64,000 bases of DNA from positions 62,001 to 126,000 of the forward strand of contig JANUWF010003367.1 of the NCBI GenBank assembly GCA_026120185.1. Reading direction: 5' to 3'. Each line of letters starts with the position of its first letter. Position 1 is the stretch's first letter. Source of the DNA: Voacanga thouarsii. Lineage: Eukaryota; Streptophyta; Magnoliopsida; Gentianales; Apocynaceae. Of this stretch, positions 11,886 to 24,200 are shown one piece after another. Under the pieces are notes generated by a model. The model saw nothing but the letters and a program-made list of their open reading frames with translations. It was not told where the DNA came from and did no database searches. The translations under genes were made by a program, and so were the position numbers.

Positions 11886-13883
11886 GCATGCTCACGGGAG
11901 GAAAAACAGAGAGAAAAAAAAAATTACAAGCCTTAATGGTAGCACGGAAACGTTAAGATCATACATTTGCGTGCTATAAGCCTCTTAGGCTGTGTAAGAA
12001 TAGATTGAATCACGGGAGTAGCCTCGCATTGCCCACTTGATGAAGCTTCCAGTTGAAATCCCGCTAACCTCCTACTTCGCCTTGTTTGCATGAACGCCAA
12101 ACTTTACAACTCTCAGAATATGCCACTGCCCAACTTCTTTGTGGTGAACACAACAGTGAGGAAGAGTGATCTCAACCCAACTTGGGTCTACTGCTATAGG
12201 CTAGCAAAACACCAAGAACAAGAGGAAAGCCAAGAAGCTCACGTGAGAGAGAAAGCTGCGTGAGGGAGAGAGAGAAGCTAGGGAGAGTTAGGGTTTTCTT
12301 TTTTCAAGAGTCTTGTTTATTATTAGCCAAAACTAGGTCTCCAACATCTGATAAACATATCTCCTGGGATATCATATTTCAAATACCCGGATGTTATTCA
12401 AAGAATAAGTTTGGCTTAACCCTAAACTCATCTGATCCGTATCTAGAAGAAACCCTACGGTCCAAGCTATTGGACCAAAATAATATCTATTATTTTTCTT
12501 AGACCCAAAAGGCCCAAAATAATAAATATTAATTGTTTATTTCCCGTGTTTATAAAAATAATCCAATAAATAATTAATGAACCCAAACAAATCAAAATAA
12601 TTAAACTTTAATTATTTATTTCTTGGGCTTATAGAAATAACACAATAAATAATTAAGTATTAATTATTTCCCTCTAGTTTAAGCCCAGGTTAATTTCCTA
12701 AGTATTCAAACTGAACCTAGGCCCTGAATAATTAATTAACCAATTAAACTAGATAATTAATTTCTCTTAACTCCTATTTTTATTTTATTTATTTATTTAT
12801 TTTATTTCAATCTAATAATAAATTAGACTTACTGAATAAAATAAAATCCTCTTTAACTAAGACCAATTCCTTAATCCAAAATTAATTAGGATTTACGGGC
12901 TATTCCGAGGATCAAAAAGACGCATCGCCTTGGCTGCTAAAATGACCAAAATACCCTTACTATATAAATAGTTGTATTATGCATTTTAAATATTTTTTTA
13001 ATATCACCATAAGGAAATATTGACCCAAAGGACAATGCTGTGTTAGCAAAGTCTCCGACCTACAGGTGAAATGGCTAAAATACCCCTCTACACATCGCCG
13101 TACATTTAGAGAGGAAGAAGTGTACTAACACCCATCTAAATGACATCTACCATCCTTAGGCTTCTAGTCCAATGATCCATAATTTCCTGGAGTGTTTCCG
13201 CTTTCCAAGGGAGCTACCCTAAAGCAAACATCCAAGTCATGTTTCCCAGGGCCCTGGACATTTTAGATCATTTGAACAACCACAAGGGACGATATTGTGT
13301 AGAAACTATCTTGCATAAGCCTATCTTAACTAATTAGTTACATATACCCAATACACAAGTATATCGGTTCTACCATAGAACCACAACTATAGCATATCAA
13401 AGCATATGCTTCCAACTTCATCATACCATCATTTCACACTCAAGTCGTAGAGTATTAGTTCACGCTGTAGCGGTAGTAATTTAGGTTTCTACCATATGGT
13501 ACTTTTAGAAACCACTACTATAGGTCTTATCCTACGTACTCAAAATACGCTTATGTCATAAAATGAGTGGATTACTCACTGGCTAAAGGTAAGCCATTCC
13601 CCATTTGAAATTCATAACATAATAACCTAAACATGATGAGATTCTCATTCTCATCAATTGGTTAAAAACAAATGTTTATGTGTTTAAATAACCCGTAATC
13701 CATATCTTACTGTGAAATACCACCATTCACATGGATCACTTATTTAAACATAATGGGTCTGTTCCAAATGAAATTGTGCACAAATAAAAAGTAAATTCAC
13801 AAATAATTTCTGAAATTAAATTATTTTATTAAAATATTCAATTTTACATCAGAAACTTAGTCTAAGAGGGTATACTATCCAAC
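11886..13883 (-). mobile_element. LTR-like insertion within the LINE (probable solo LTR, minus strand)
   Basis: A 2 kb block interrupts the LINE endonuclease. On the minus strand it begins TGTTGGATAGTATACCC at 13883, a typical LTR start, and runs through non-coding, AT-rich sequence with CCCAAAA and AATTAATT phrases to about 11886 (GTGAGCA). The minus strand has a TATA-like stretch near 12965. No protein domain is seen, and no clean target duplication was found, so the left edge is approximate and solo-LTR status is inferred. A 12260-12502 reading frame in it has no recognisable domain. Confidence 0.45.
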
Positions 13884-15376
13884 ATAGACAGCTTGATTTT
13901 CAAAGTTCCAAAAACATCAACACAATGTCAATAGAGAAAATCTTTGACACTATGTTATTTGAGAGCTTTGTTAAACTCTCTCACATTCCATGCACCTACT
14001 CTTATGATTGATTTGATGGTACCTTACAAACACCTACCCTATCATTTCCTTTAGGTTTGAACTTATTCAAAGCCGACTTTGTTACCTTGGCTGCATAATT
14101 GATCGCTTGCCTAACAGTCACTGCCTCTGCCATCACCCTAGCATTATCTCCATTCCCCAAAACATCCTCAATAGAGTCTTCTAGGCCCACCCAACTCCTC
14201 TGCTTAGATTCCCTGGTCTCCTGAGTTATGGTTCCCTATCATGTGTCTTTATTTTTATCTTTGTCATCCTCTAAAACCACATTCCTACTCGTACTAGCAA
14301 CTATATTCTTCCTTAGTAAATTGGCACTAGCATTCTTTGTTTTCTCCTTATTGACAAGCCTATTCTTAATTTGTATCTCTATAGGTTTCTCTTAGACGAT
14401 TTGCCTAGAAAGACTAAACCATACAACACGATTGGTCTCCTCAATCATAGGAGCCTTGCCCTTGTCCACTACTACAGGAGCTTTTTCAGGCGTTGGGATA
14501 GTTGTTGATCTATCTTGACCTTTGTTACCTCCATTCTGCTTCTGCAACTTGTCATTCTGTCCATTAGCTACATTTCTTGTCTCGGCTGATTAAGCTTATA
14601 GACTCATTTCTTGGGTCCAAGCATCTCCTAATTATTCATTTGTTCACCTATGTATCCAAAATATGCCTGAACTTGCAACATTTCTTACAGAACATCAGCT
14701 CAAACTCAAACTTTATTGTCTGGTTCTTAATTTTTCCCAAAAGTAAGTAGATGGGGATAGACCTTACCAATAGTTTTGCCACATCAACTTCCATTAAAAC
14801 CCTTGTATATGAAAGTTTCTCAATTCTTGCCATGAGCATATCTGTCATGATTGGGACACCTACATCCGAAGCAATCTTGATCAGAGCTAAACGATTCCAA
14901 CATCCCAATGGTAGAGAAGAAAAAGTGATCCAAAGTAGCATGATGTTTACATCCTCAAGTGAGGAGTCAAACTCTCTGAGCATTACTTTAAGCATAAGGC
15001 TCCTCTTATATAATAAGTATAGACACCCCTTGAGAATTGTCTATCAGCCATTATCAATATTAAAATTGAAAACAAGCTAGCCCATTGCATGTGTGTATAA
15101 TTAAAATGGCACAGGTCATGTTCTAGTGAGTTCTAAAATCACATTTCACCTCCAAAAATGGCTAGCGAAAAACCTAATAAGGTAGTACCCCAAGCAAAGC
15201 TCAACATTCTTAAAATCAATTTCATCAATAGTCTCACAATCAACTTGTTTAGGTACATCATCCAACTTCATACAACTATTAATTCCTTTGTTCCCTTTTA
15301 GACAGCTAGCCCAAGTAGTTTTAGTTGTTTCGCCTTGTTCTTCATGAACAAGTTCATCATTCTTCCCTTTGAGCAA
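13884..15376 (-). mobile_element. L1-type LINE, ORF1 (DUF4283 and zinc knuckle) and start of ORF2
   Basis: On the minus strand 15376-15146 reads WASCLKGNKG and MKLDDVPKQV, as at the N-terminus of plant L1 ORF1 proteins with DUF4283. 14995-14648 continues with LPLGCWNRLALIKIASDVG, the membrane-free core of that domain, and ends in a CxxC knuckle (FCKKCCKFRH). ORF1 stays recognisable to about 14000, then ORF2 starts with an AWNVRE-like endonuclease start (about 13985) before being cut by the insertion ending at 13883. Several frame breaks make it non-functional. Confidence 0.6.
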
Positions 15377-15550
15377 AGGGATGGATTAGGCTACAAATGA
15401 AGTAGAAGTTTAGGGAAAGTCACAAATAGGTAATGGAATAGGTGTAGGAGGAGTGGTGGTAGTTTTATCAACTAAAGGGGATGGGGGTGCTTATTTTTCG
15501 ATGGCTCAGAGGCTTATTTTTTCTTAGACTATGATTTGTGATTGATCAAA

Positions 15551-15970
15551 TTACTTACACTTAAAAAGCACAACTTTTTGTGATGGATAATCAAGGAACT
15601 CAACTTCAACAATCTCTTTAAGGACCTTATAATAATCACCCTCTAATAAGTCCTTTTCATCCTCTTTAACACAAACCCTAGAGTTCACAATTTTCTTTCC
15701 TTCAGCATGTTCTTGGGTGTGAAATTGATAGTTATTGATAATATACCCATAGTATGATTTCACTTGCCTCAAGAATCCGCATGCAAGGCTTTTCAAACAC
15801 ATGTTTGATATATGATTTTGTAGATTATGCACCTGTAAAGCATAGCAAAAATTTAGGTAGATATAAATTAACTAACAACATTTGTTAACTTAAACAAGAT
15901 TTAGCTGAATTTAAGGAGCATATATGATTTGTAAACCATCTAGCGAACTCATTCTCTATCATTCTTTAAA
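15551..15970 (-). mobile_element. CACTA (En/Spm) remnant with DUF4216
   Basis: The minus-strand frame (15832-15551) contains YQFHTQEHAEGKK, NSRVCVKE, DYYKVLKEIVEVEF and KVVLFKCK. This is the layout of DUF4216, the C-terminal domain of plant CACTA transposases. Sequence upstream (to about 15970) adds a FARWF-like motif typical of the region before DUF4216. Only this fragment remains. No CACTA ends are visible nearby. Confidence 0.65.
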
Positions 15971-16249
15971 CCTCCAATTTCGATATGTTTGGGATAGAAG
16001 ATTGTAAACGAGATATGAAATCCCTATAGAAAAAAATATTCCTAATCATTAAAGGACCTCATTTCTAAAATCACCTAGTGTACAATTATCTTGCCTTTTA
16101 TATAGTTGAACCTTTTCACAATTAAGTAATATATAATTTGTTGCTACCTCATATCCTTCGTAAGAGAGGAATTGGTTTTGAATCCCTAGGATCTTTCGAG
16201 AATATTATATATTGACAACGAAGCTTCCTCTACATTTTGCCTAACTTCA

Positions 16250-17319
16250 CCTTCATCATTACGAACCATAGATGCATGTTTTGTCCTTAGGACTTGTTTT
16301 TCAATTTCTTCTTCAAATTTCTACAATTAATTCGAATATGACCAATTCCACCACATTCATGACGCTTTGGTCTTTTCGAAGTATTCTTGTTATATGTCTA
16401 TAGATTTTTGCTCTGTGTTTGTCTTTTGTTAAACGTTAGGCCTTTCGTTGAATGATCTGCCAAAGTGGTTATTCATCTGCTTACGTTTTCTTAACAGTTT
16501 ATTGAATATTCTTGTCAACCAACTAATTTCCTCATCAAAATCTTTGTTCTCATCAGATTCTTCTTTAGTTTTTAGTGCAACATTCTTTTCCTTAGATTTT
16601 GTCTGAGTTTGAAGATTTATTTCATAAATGTGCAAAGAACCCATCAGCTCATCTAGTCGCATTGTTGACACATCTTTCCATTCTTCGATGGCAACAATTT
16701 TAGCTTGAAACTTTGGCGGCAATGATCTTAGTGTTTTCTAGATCAACTTTTCTTTTTAGTACTTCTCACTAAGTTGATAAGTTTAATTGGCAATACCTCT
16801 TAGTCTGTTACTAAAAATGGCAATTATCTCATGTTCACACATTTTCAATTCCTCAAATTGAGTTGTCAACAATTACTACTTTAACATTCAAATAGTATTT
16901 GTACCTTCAAATATTGTTTGCAATTTATTCCATGCTTCTTTGGCAAGACAACATGTTGAGATTAATTTGAATTCTTCTTGTCCAACAGTAACGAAGATTG
17001 TCTTGAATACCGTAGCATTGGCATTATCAAGACGACATTCTTCTTCTGTCTATTCATCAATTAGTTTCAGTTCTACTTGACAGCACTGGTACTTGCCTTT
17101 ATAGGAGGCTTCTATCCTTTTAGAACAGCTTTACAGGCATCAGCATCGAGATTTTTTACAAAAATTTCCATTTTGATTTTTCAATATGCATAGTTTGTGC
17201 TTTTTAATAATGGTGATTGCGTGATAGAAGCTCCTTCGTTTACTAGTCTAGACATCTTCTTTTCAAACCAATTTATCATATATCACCTGCTATGTTAATA
17301 GCAACTCTACTATGATGAA
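16250..17319 (-). mobile_element. Ty1/copia gag remnant (UBN2 type) with CCHC zinc knuckle
   Basis: Minus strand from about 17280 reads ASITQSPLLKSTNYAY, then KMEIFVKNLD, as in copia UBN2-type gag. The open frame 16722-16429 includes LPPKF-like start, MRLDELMGSLHIYEI and DFDEEISWLTRIFNKLLRKRKQ, a conserved gag C-terminal segment. Near 16370-16320 a CHECGGIGHIRINC zinc knuckle follows. Stops and frame slips lie between these parts. The LTR and primer site lie just upstream on the same strand. Confidence 0.7.
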
Positions 17320-17333
17320 CCGTTCTGATACCA
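17320..17333 (-). other. Primer binding site of the minus-strand copia element
   Basis: TGGTATCAGAACGG on the minus strand resembles the initiator-Met tRNA primer site (TGGTATCAGAGC) used by plant copia elements. It sits between the LTR (higher coordinates) and gag (lower coordinates), as expected. Confidence 0.65.
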
Positions 17334-17337
17334 CTTT

Positions 17338-18283
17338 TTAGATTTGATTTGCCAACTTTTTATAATTTTGTTAAACTTTCTATTAAATTTATGTTAGTTT
17401 AATAAACAGTAAAGTAATGAGTCGAACAAACACAACAAATTGGTAACGCAATTCGGCTATTAACAAGCATACGTCTGCACGTCCACGACTAGTAAAAATG
17501 ATCTACTAAACTTTAACAAAAGTTACAATGGCAACACTGTCCCTAGTAGATTCTAACAGAATGACACAGTTCTCTTTCTGTCAAACTTGCAGAAGACCAT
17601 TGTTGAACTCAACCAATACGATTGATCACCTATCAACTATTGTTGCAACAACTCGACAAGTCTTCATTTGATGTCTAAAATCCTTTCCACCAAAAAGGAA
17701 ATTACTTCGAAAAATTGTTTTGATTCAAGCTTCGTCTGAAAGATTTACTGTAAAGAAACCAGTTAACTTGAATCTCTGATGCAAAGCATTTAATAAAGAA
17801 TACTCAAACCTATCATCAATGATATTTACATCAGGCCTTCTCAATATATGAACATGAATCTCACTCTGTCTATCAACACGACTCTCTCAAAAATTGTTTT
17901 TAGAAATCGTCACTTTTTTTTCTCTGTAGAATTTTTTCTTCCAAGTCAGCTCTATATATACGACAGAGACAATGAAATTACATTGAATTAGGAAACTACT
18001 AAATAGTGCTTTTTTTCATACATTTCCTAAATGTATTGCAGTTCCTTTCCTTCTTAAATTTATCTTTTTTAGACCAAGATCTTTGCTAGATTCTCTTCCA
18101 AGATCTTCTACAAATATTCTCAAGATCCTTACTAGATTTTCTTTCAAGATCTTCTTGCAGATATTCGTTTCTAAATTCACCTCAAACTCATACCACATCA
18201 AACTGTGACAATTAATGTTATTTCCTAAACAGACTTAAACTCATCATCAGTATGTCAAACGGCTTTGTTTATGTTTCTGCAAC
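17338..18283 (-). mobile_element. LTR of the minus-strand copia element (edges approximate)
   Basis: Non-coding, about 0.95 kb, starting TGTTGCAGAAACATAAAC at 18283 on the minus strand and ending near the primer site. TATATATAG on the minus strand at about 17955 is a plausible TATA box, placed for transcription into gag. No matching second LTR is found in the window, so the element is truncated (its pol and 3' LTR are missing). Confidence 0.5.
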
Positions 18284-19750
18284 ATAAATCCTAATAGATC
18301 TCAAAGAGCAATTTCTAGTTCCGGGTAAAGTCCAAGAATGCTGAAATTTGATGCAAGTTTTCTAGTACTTGGATAGCAATAGCTCCTCTTTGTATCACAG
18401 AATGACCCAGTTGGCCACTAAGTCCAATATAATAGTATATCAAGAGAACTTTAAATGAGTTGTAAAATCAAGTTGAACCTAGAAAAGGCACACTTGAAAG
18501 AACTTAAATTACCTATTGAACATAGTAGAAGTAATCAAAATCTTCTGCAGCACAAGCTAATCAAATTATATGCATTTCAAAATCGCAAGATTCAATATAT
18601 AGAAGTAAATATATTTCATTTCTATGTTCTGCACTCGAGGGCAAAGGATGTGGTTGCTTCAGTCAGCCCTACCCTTCATTGAAAGTTTTATAGAAGCATG
18701 GATGGCTATTTTTGGTTTGCATAGTATTGAGTTTTATTGGCTCCCAACCCATGTGAGTAAAAAAGCCCATTGACCCACTAGGTTAACAACGAAAGGGAGA
18801 ATTCTTTTCTGATCAAAATGGAGACAACAAAACAGTTGTGAGTAAGAAACGAAAATAGAGTAAGCAGGGAAGAAAAATGCAGCTTTGCTTGCTGTGAAGC
18901 AATTGAAAACTAAGAGGACAAATGGTGTCCTATTTAGTTCAAATTTGAACCGGTGGTTAAAGATATCATCTTCTATAATATAGTTGGTAGAAATCACATC
19001 TTCATCATTTAAGACTAAAATTTTTGTGCCTAAATAGCTATTGCATTTTGGTGATTTTCTTCCAACCTTTTTACTCTATTGTGAAATCTTGTGATTTGTT
19101 GTTCTTGTTCTCTTGAAACTATGAATGAAAGGGTCTATAGTTTTTCCTCTTGTGAGAGGTTTTTTTACTTAAAATATGGTATCTCTTGTTCTTTTGTTTG
19201 TTTGTGATTTAGCTTCCATCATTGCTGCAATTTCATTTTTGGTGCTTATGGTATTTTATTTCAAGTGTGGGTTTCATAGAGTGAAGGGTGTTGAACAAGG
19301 TTTTTTGGGCCAAATTGGACTAGCTGATCAGACCGGTTGCACGTGAACTGGCCCTGTTGCTGGTCGGGTTCTGTCCTTGAACTATGAATATAAAAAATCG
19401 TAGTATTTTGTGTGAACTGTATCAGATCCGCCGTTCGGACCAGTTAGACCATGAACCGACTGGTCTAATCAGTCAATTTTAAAAAATAAATTAAGGAGGT
19501 AAATTTTGAAATTATATATTATTAATAAACTAAGAATGGCTACTTTTAATTTTGTAACTGTGAATTATTTGTTTTATGGTCATTTATAATTTTAATACAT
19601 TATATTAGTTATGAACTTAAATATTTATATATTTATGGACTTGAATTAGACTATATTATTAATCAAATTTATTTTTTATAATAATTATATTTTAATTTTT
19701 AAATTATAACATTACGGGTTCAATTACAGTCTAATTATGGTTAAACCAGT
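18284..19750. other. Unassigned repeat-like sequence
   Basis: No gene recognised. 18455-18682 has an open frame without any known domain. 19295-19480 holds GGTC/GACC-rich text with inverted words (GACCGGTT, CCAGTTAGACC, GACTGGTC) that looks like the end of a DNA transposon, but I could not pair its ends. Confidence 0.3.
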
Positions 19751-19754
19751 ATTA

Positions 19755-20459
19755 GCATGTGGGTTGGGCCAGCCTACCAGTCCCAATAGCTGATCCCGGC
19801 TCGACCTTTTTATGGCAAGGCGGCTTGCAAACCGGCCCGACTAGGCTTGCGGCCTGCCAGAATTCAATTCTTTAATTTTTTTTTTTTTTTACATTCCCCC
19901 TCCCAACATCTACATTTACTTTGTCACTCTAAAAACTCTATAAATACCTCCTAATTCACCCAAAAAATTACTAAATACTCTCTTCAAACTGCAATTCTCT
20001 CTATTTTTTTTACCAAAAAGTATTGAAATAGAATTTATTAGGTATATAATTTCAGAATTCTTCAAGTATCTTCATTAAAATTTAAAAGTTTATTAAATGA
20101 TAGTCAAGTATTGATATCTTAGGATACTGTTATATCTCAATTTTAAATAATATAATACTTTTTAAGAGGTTTAGGTATCAGATTCCCTCTTATAAAATTT
20201 TTATTTTGTTAAATAATAAAATCGGTAGGAATCTAAATTAAACCTCCTACCATTTCCACTTCAATGTACATTTTCTTATAAATACAAACAATCATGTTAT
20301 GTAAATTATAAAAAAGAGAAAATTAAAATTCCTGACAAAAAAAAAAAAAAATCAAAGGAAGAGGCACACTGACCTGGCTCGTAGGCCTAGTGGTCGGTCC
20401 GTACCGGGCCCAAGACTCAGCACGGCATAGCCCGAAACTATACGGGTTGGCCCACATGC
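19755..20459. mobile_element. hAT-like non-autonomous element with short inverted ends
   Basis: GCATGTGGGTTGGGCC at 19755 and GGTTGGCCCACATGC at 20445-20459 form imperfect inverted ends. GC-rich subterminal parts (19790-19860 and 20375-20440) with GGCCCGAC, CCGGGCCC and TAGGCCTAG words contrast with an AT-rich centre, a common layout of plant hAT MITEs. No 8 bp duplication is obvious, so the exact ends are uncertain. Confidence 0.4.
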
Positions 20460-21933
20460 CAATTGAAGTGTCAACATAAGGATTAGTTAGTTGACATTTA
20501 TAAGGTAGCACTAAGTAATATATTATGCATTTAAGAGGAATTACAACATCTTAAATATTTAATATATTATAATCAAATTCAACTATATTAGATTAGTTGG
20601 TTAAATAATAAACTGTATTAAGGATTTGTAATCGCATCAAGTTGAATGATCAATCATCAAAACAAATATAGTATATTTCTTTTTTATATATGTTTATACA
20701 GATATTAATTTGTTAATATTAAGTCAAGTTTCCTATTTAGGTAAGCATTTTGAATGTCAATATAATGAATTATTTATATCATATGTTTAGGAGTAGCCAT
20801 AGCATCTTAACCATTTGATATATAACACAATAGTAAATTTTCAATAATATAAAGTTGAGTGATTAAATAATGTCATGTAGATCCATAGAGAAGTTATTAT
20901 TGTAATGAGATTAATTGAAATAAGATCATAAACTAAATTTTGGAGAATTATCCTATGTCCATAGGTATGGATAGTTTGTTTGGGTTATCTTAATATATCA
21001 ATCTTATTATCAAGTATTATAGTAAATTCTATTTTTGTTTGGCGATATTTACTTGCATAAAGGGAGTATTTACTTTTAAATTGACATTGGTTAATTCCAT
21101 AATTGATGGATTAAGATTCATAACACTAATGTATTTTATCCTTGACAATTATGTTTTTTCTTTCATTGGTGATTGGAAAATCTTTGTTTGATATTTCAAT
21201 GCTATTTGTGAAATATTTTTCATGTATTAGAAAATCCTGTGAATCATATAATAAATTTGGAGTATTTGTATAAATAAAGGACATGTTATGCATTTTTTGG
21301 TCCCTTACTTTATAAAATTGAGCCATTAATTTATATTTCATTTTAAACTATCTTCTTATATGTAATAAGAATTTCATATACTTTTATACTCACACATAAA
21401 GATAAATAGCAAACTGTATAATATATATTACTATATGTGTTTTAAGGAAGAGAGATTAAAATGTAAGGCACATAATACATTATTTGTATCTCATGATAAA
21501 GGAAATATTTGAAAAAAGTAAAAGTATTCCTATCAAGAAAAATATCCATATAGTAAGTGATGTTTTATATAAATAATATTGGAATACTATAAGGAAATTT
21601 ATCCATGATATTTGACTCATTGCCAAATGGTCTCACGACAAAATTGAGGATTTGATAACACATGACTAACTCATTTTAGAATATAATACTTGGCCAATTT
21701 ATGTAGGATTTTTGAAAAAGTAAGCCATTTTTTTTTTACTAAAGTATCCATCAAGAATTTGGGTATATATGAAAAAGTAGGAGTTGTAAGCTCAATTTTG
21801 AAAAGATTATTTTTAAATGAATTTTGAAAATATATTCTTTGTATCATTGTATTTCAAAATTCTATTTTAAGGTAAAATTTTAGTTTTTCTCCAATTTAAA
21901 TTTTGAAAATAATGATCAAACAATTAAGCTATA

Positions 21934-22001
<68 letters not shown>

Positions 22002-22455
22002 AACCCTGCATAATAAAGTAATTGGCATAGAGTATTATGTTATCATTAAAAACTCATTCAGTTTTAACACTTATAGGAGAGAATATATCTCCATAAATAT
22101 TACTAAAAATAAGGGAAGAAATCCTTGAAGTTTTGGATTTTTTTTTTTCAAATTTTAGTAATTATTTGGATTGCATGAAGTAAAGTAAATTCATCAAGAG
22201 TTTTTAGAATGTCAAAAGAGTTCTAATTCAATTGAGATCACAAGTGTTTTAAACCTTTTTATTTGTTATGTAAATAGTAAGAGATATATTATCTAATTCA
22301 TTGAAAACAATTCATGGTAAAGTTCTTTTATCCTTGTTTGATAAAATTAAAGTACTTGATATTTAAATTTTTTTTCTCTAAATAAGGGAGAAAAGAGAAG
22401 AAATTAAGATTTGAGAAGGATATTTAATGACTTAGTACGTCTTTTACTATGTCAT
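20460..22455. other. AT-rich repeat-like spacer with microsatellite
   Basis: No gene recognised. The only notable structure is a compound microsatellite at 21934-22001: (CT)n, then (AT)n, then (TG)n. Confidence 0.4.
21934..22001. repeat. Compound microsatellite (CT)n(AT)n(TG)n
   Basis: About 11 CT units, about 18 AT units and 5 TG units run together without interruption. Confidence 0.95.
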
Positions 22456-22680
22456 CAGTAACAACTCGTCCTAATGGTAGAAGAGTTGTTGTTTGAGATG
22501 TAGGTCTCGAGTTCTACACCGAATTACGTCCATTTCGTTTCCCCTATCCCCTTCTCCACTCTTTGTCTTCCCCCCTCCCCTTCTAAAGAAATTGCATAAG
22601 AAAAACATGTCCTTTACAATGCCAAGTTCCTATAAAATAAGATATTCAAAATACAAGTTTATCATAAAGGAAAATTGGTG
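22456..22680 (+). mobile_element. tRNA-headed SINE-like unit
   Basis: CTAATGGTAGAAGAG (22471) resembles a pol III A box, and GGTCTCGAGTTCTACAC (22503) a B box, about 31 bp apart as in tRNA genes and plant SINEs. A T/C-rich body follows (22530-22600). It is too poor a match to be a functional tRNA gene. The 3' tail is not well defined. Confidence 0.4.
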
Positions 22681-23238
22681 ATATTGAAAATGGACTACTT
22701 TTTGGGAGTAATATTAGTGGTTATATAAATTACCTCACTTGTGGAAAAGTCTTAAGACAACTATTATTAAACGAGATTTGATTTGAGGTTATTTTTTATA
22801 CATTAATTTATTGAAATTACATTGGAGAAATACACATATGACAAGTTTTCAATTGTAGTGAGGATTTAAAACCTTCCTCAACAAAATTGGAAAAAATAAA
22901 AATAAGTAGTTGTTTATAGATACTATATTATTGGTTCCAAAGAATTTAGATTCATTGTCCTCATGCTCTATGATTCTAGAAACTAGAAATATGAATTGAT
23001 AAGGAACATAAAGAAAGTGGGAGTGATTTATCTCAAGTATTAAAAACTTATGATTATGTGAACTTTTGGTATCTTTACATATTAAAATTTTGATTACTCT
23101 TAACAATAGGCCTTATATTAAGTTAAGAGCAATCAGAATTTCAAACTATTATTACTTGAGAAATCATATCAACTATACCTATTTTCTTTGTTTGATTAAT
23201 TGGTCATTTTCTAAAACAAGGGGAGTTAAATGTTCTTT
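22681..23238. other. AT-rich sequence left of the LTR element
   Basis: No gene recognised. It is the left part of whatever the LTR element 23244-28204 inserted into. The right part resumes at 28210 and is also unassigned AT-rich sequence. Confidence 0.3.
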
Positions 23239-23243
23239 ACAAT
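23239..23243. repeat. Target site duplication (left) ACAAT
   Basis: ACAAT precedes the 5' LTR and is repeated exactly at 28205-28209 after the 3' LTR. Confidence 0.8.
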
Positions 23244-24200
23244 TGATAGCAATCCTTCCACCCTACAAGGTACAATCAAAGAAGGGAGATGGAGGCCAAA
23301 ATTGCATATCAAGACTCCATATCAAAGGAGATTCCAAGTTCACCAAGTCACCAAACCTATGGCTAGAAGGGTTGTGAAAAGATTGACAGCAGATGATGCA
23401 ACAAAAGAAGCTAATCATAACCCACAACTCACATGGAAGATCATGGAGAAATTAAAGGACATCAAAGGCAATCCAAGAAAAACATCTGGAGATCAAGGAG
23501 TTGAAGTTGTGTAGAGCAGTTACTATTCATTCAGAACAGAACCAACACCAACTTGACCAACAATAAAATACTATTTTTACCGAATTGATTCAGTGCTCCC
23601 TACACAAACTAGCATCGGCTCACCACCATGAAGGCTCTAAGGTTGTTGTTTTGTGCTATATTTTGAAGCTTTTTCTTTGTATTTTGTCAATGACTTGTAT
23701 AAAACCTATGTTTCTCTTATATTAGATAGAACATGAAGTATGCATAAACTAGAGAGAGAGGCTTGAATAATAAAGTGAAGGAGACCTTTCTTGTTCATCT
23801 AAATCCAAGACTAATCTTAGGGATTAGTCCACCCTAGTGTTTGTATCTTTAAACTCTTTGAATAGTTTATCTAGATCTCTTGTTTTAAGTCTTGAAGATG
23901 TATTTCTCGTAAGGTTTTTTTTCTTAGATCTATACGAATGCCTATGTTATTATCCTTTTGTTCTTAATCTTCTTACTAGATTAGGAGTGTTTGGATATGT
24001 TATAGAAGGCCAAAATCTACTTATTATGAAGTTCTTATAGCATAGATCTACTTAGGTTCTTTGTTAGTAGACAAGGTGTTACTATTATTTGTGTTGTTTT
24101 ACTTCACTTTTCATGGTTTAATCTTCTTGAAGTGAGTTTGTTCTTGTTGCTTCAAACCAAGAGAATCCTGAAGGAAAAATTCCCTCTCCAGCTCATATTA
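23244..24200 (+). repeat. 5' LTR (TGATA family)
   Basis: Direct repeat of 27210-28204, sharing CACCCTNCAAGG, TTCACCAANTCACCAAACC, GTATTTTGTCAATGACTT and a conserved end CTCTCCAGCTCAT. The two copies differ by scattered substitutions and a small insertion in the 3' copy. Confidence 0.85.

Noticed and set aside
22456..22535. Functional tRNA gene
   Set aside because: A and B box-like words are present, but no cloverleaf with paired acceptor stem can be drawn. A SINE head is more likely.
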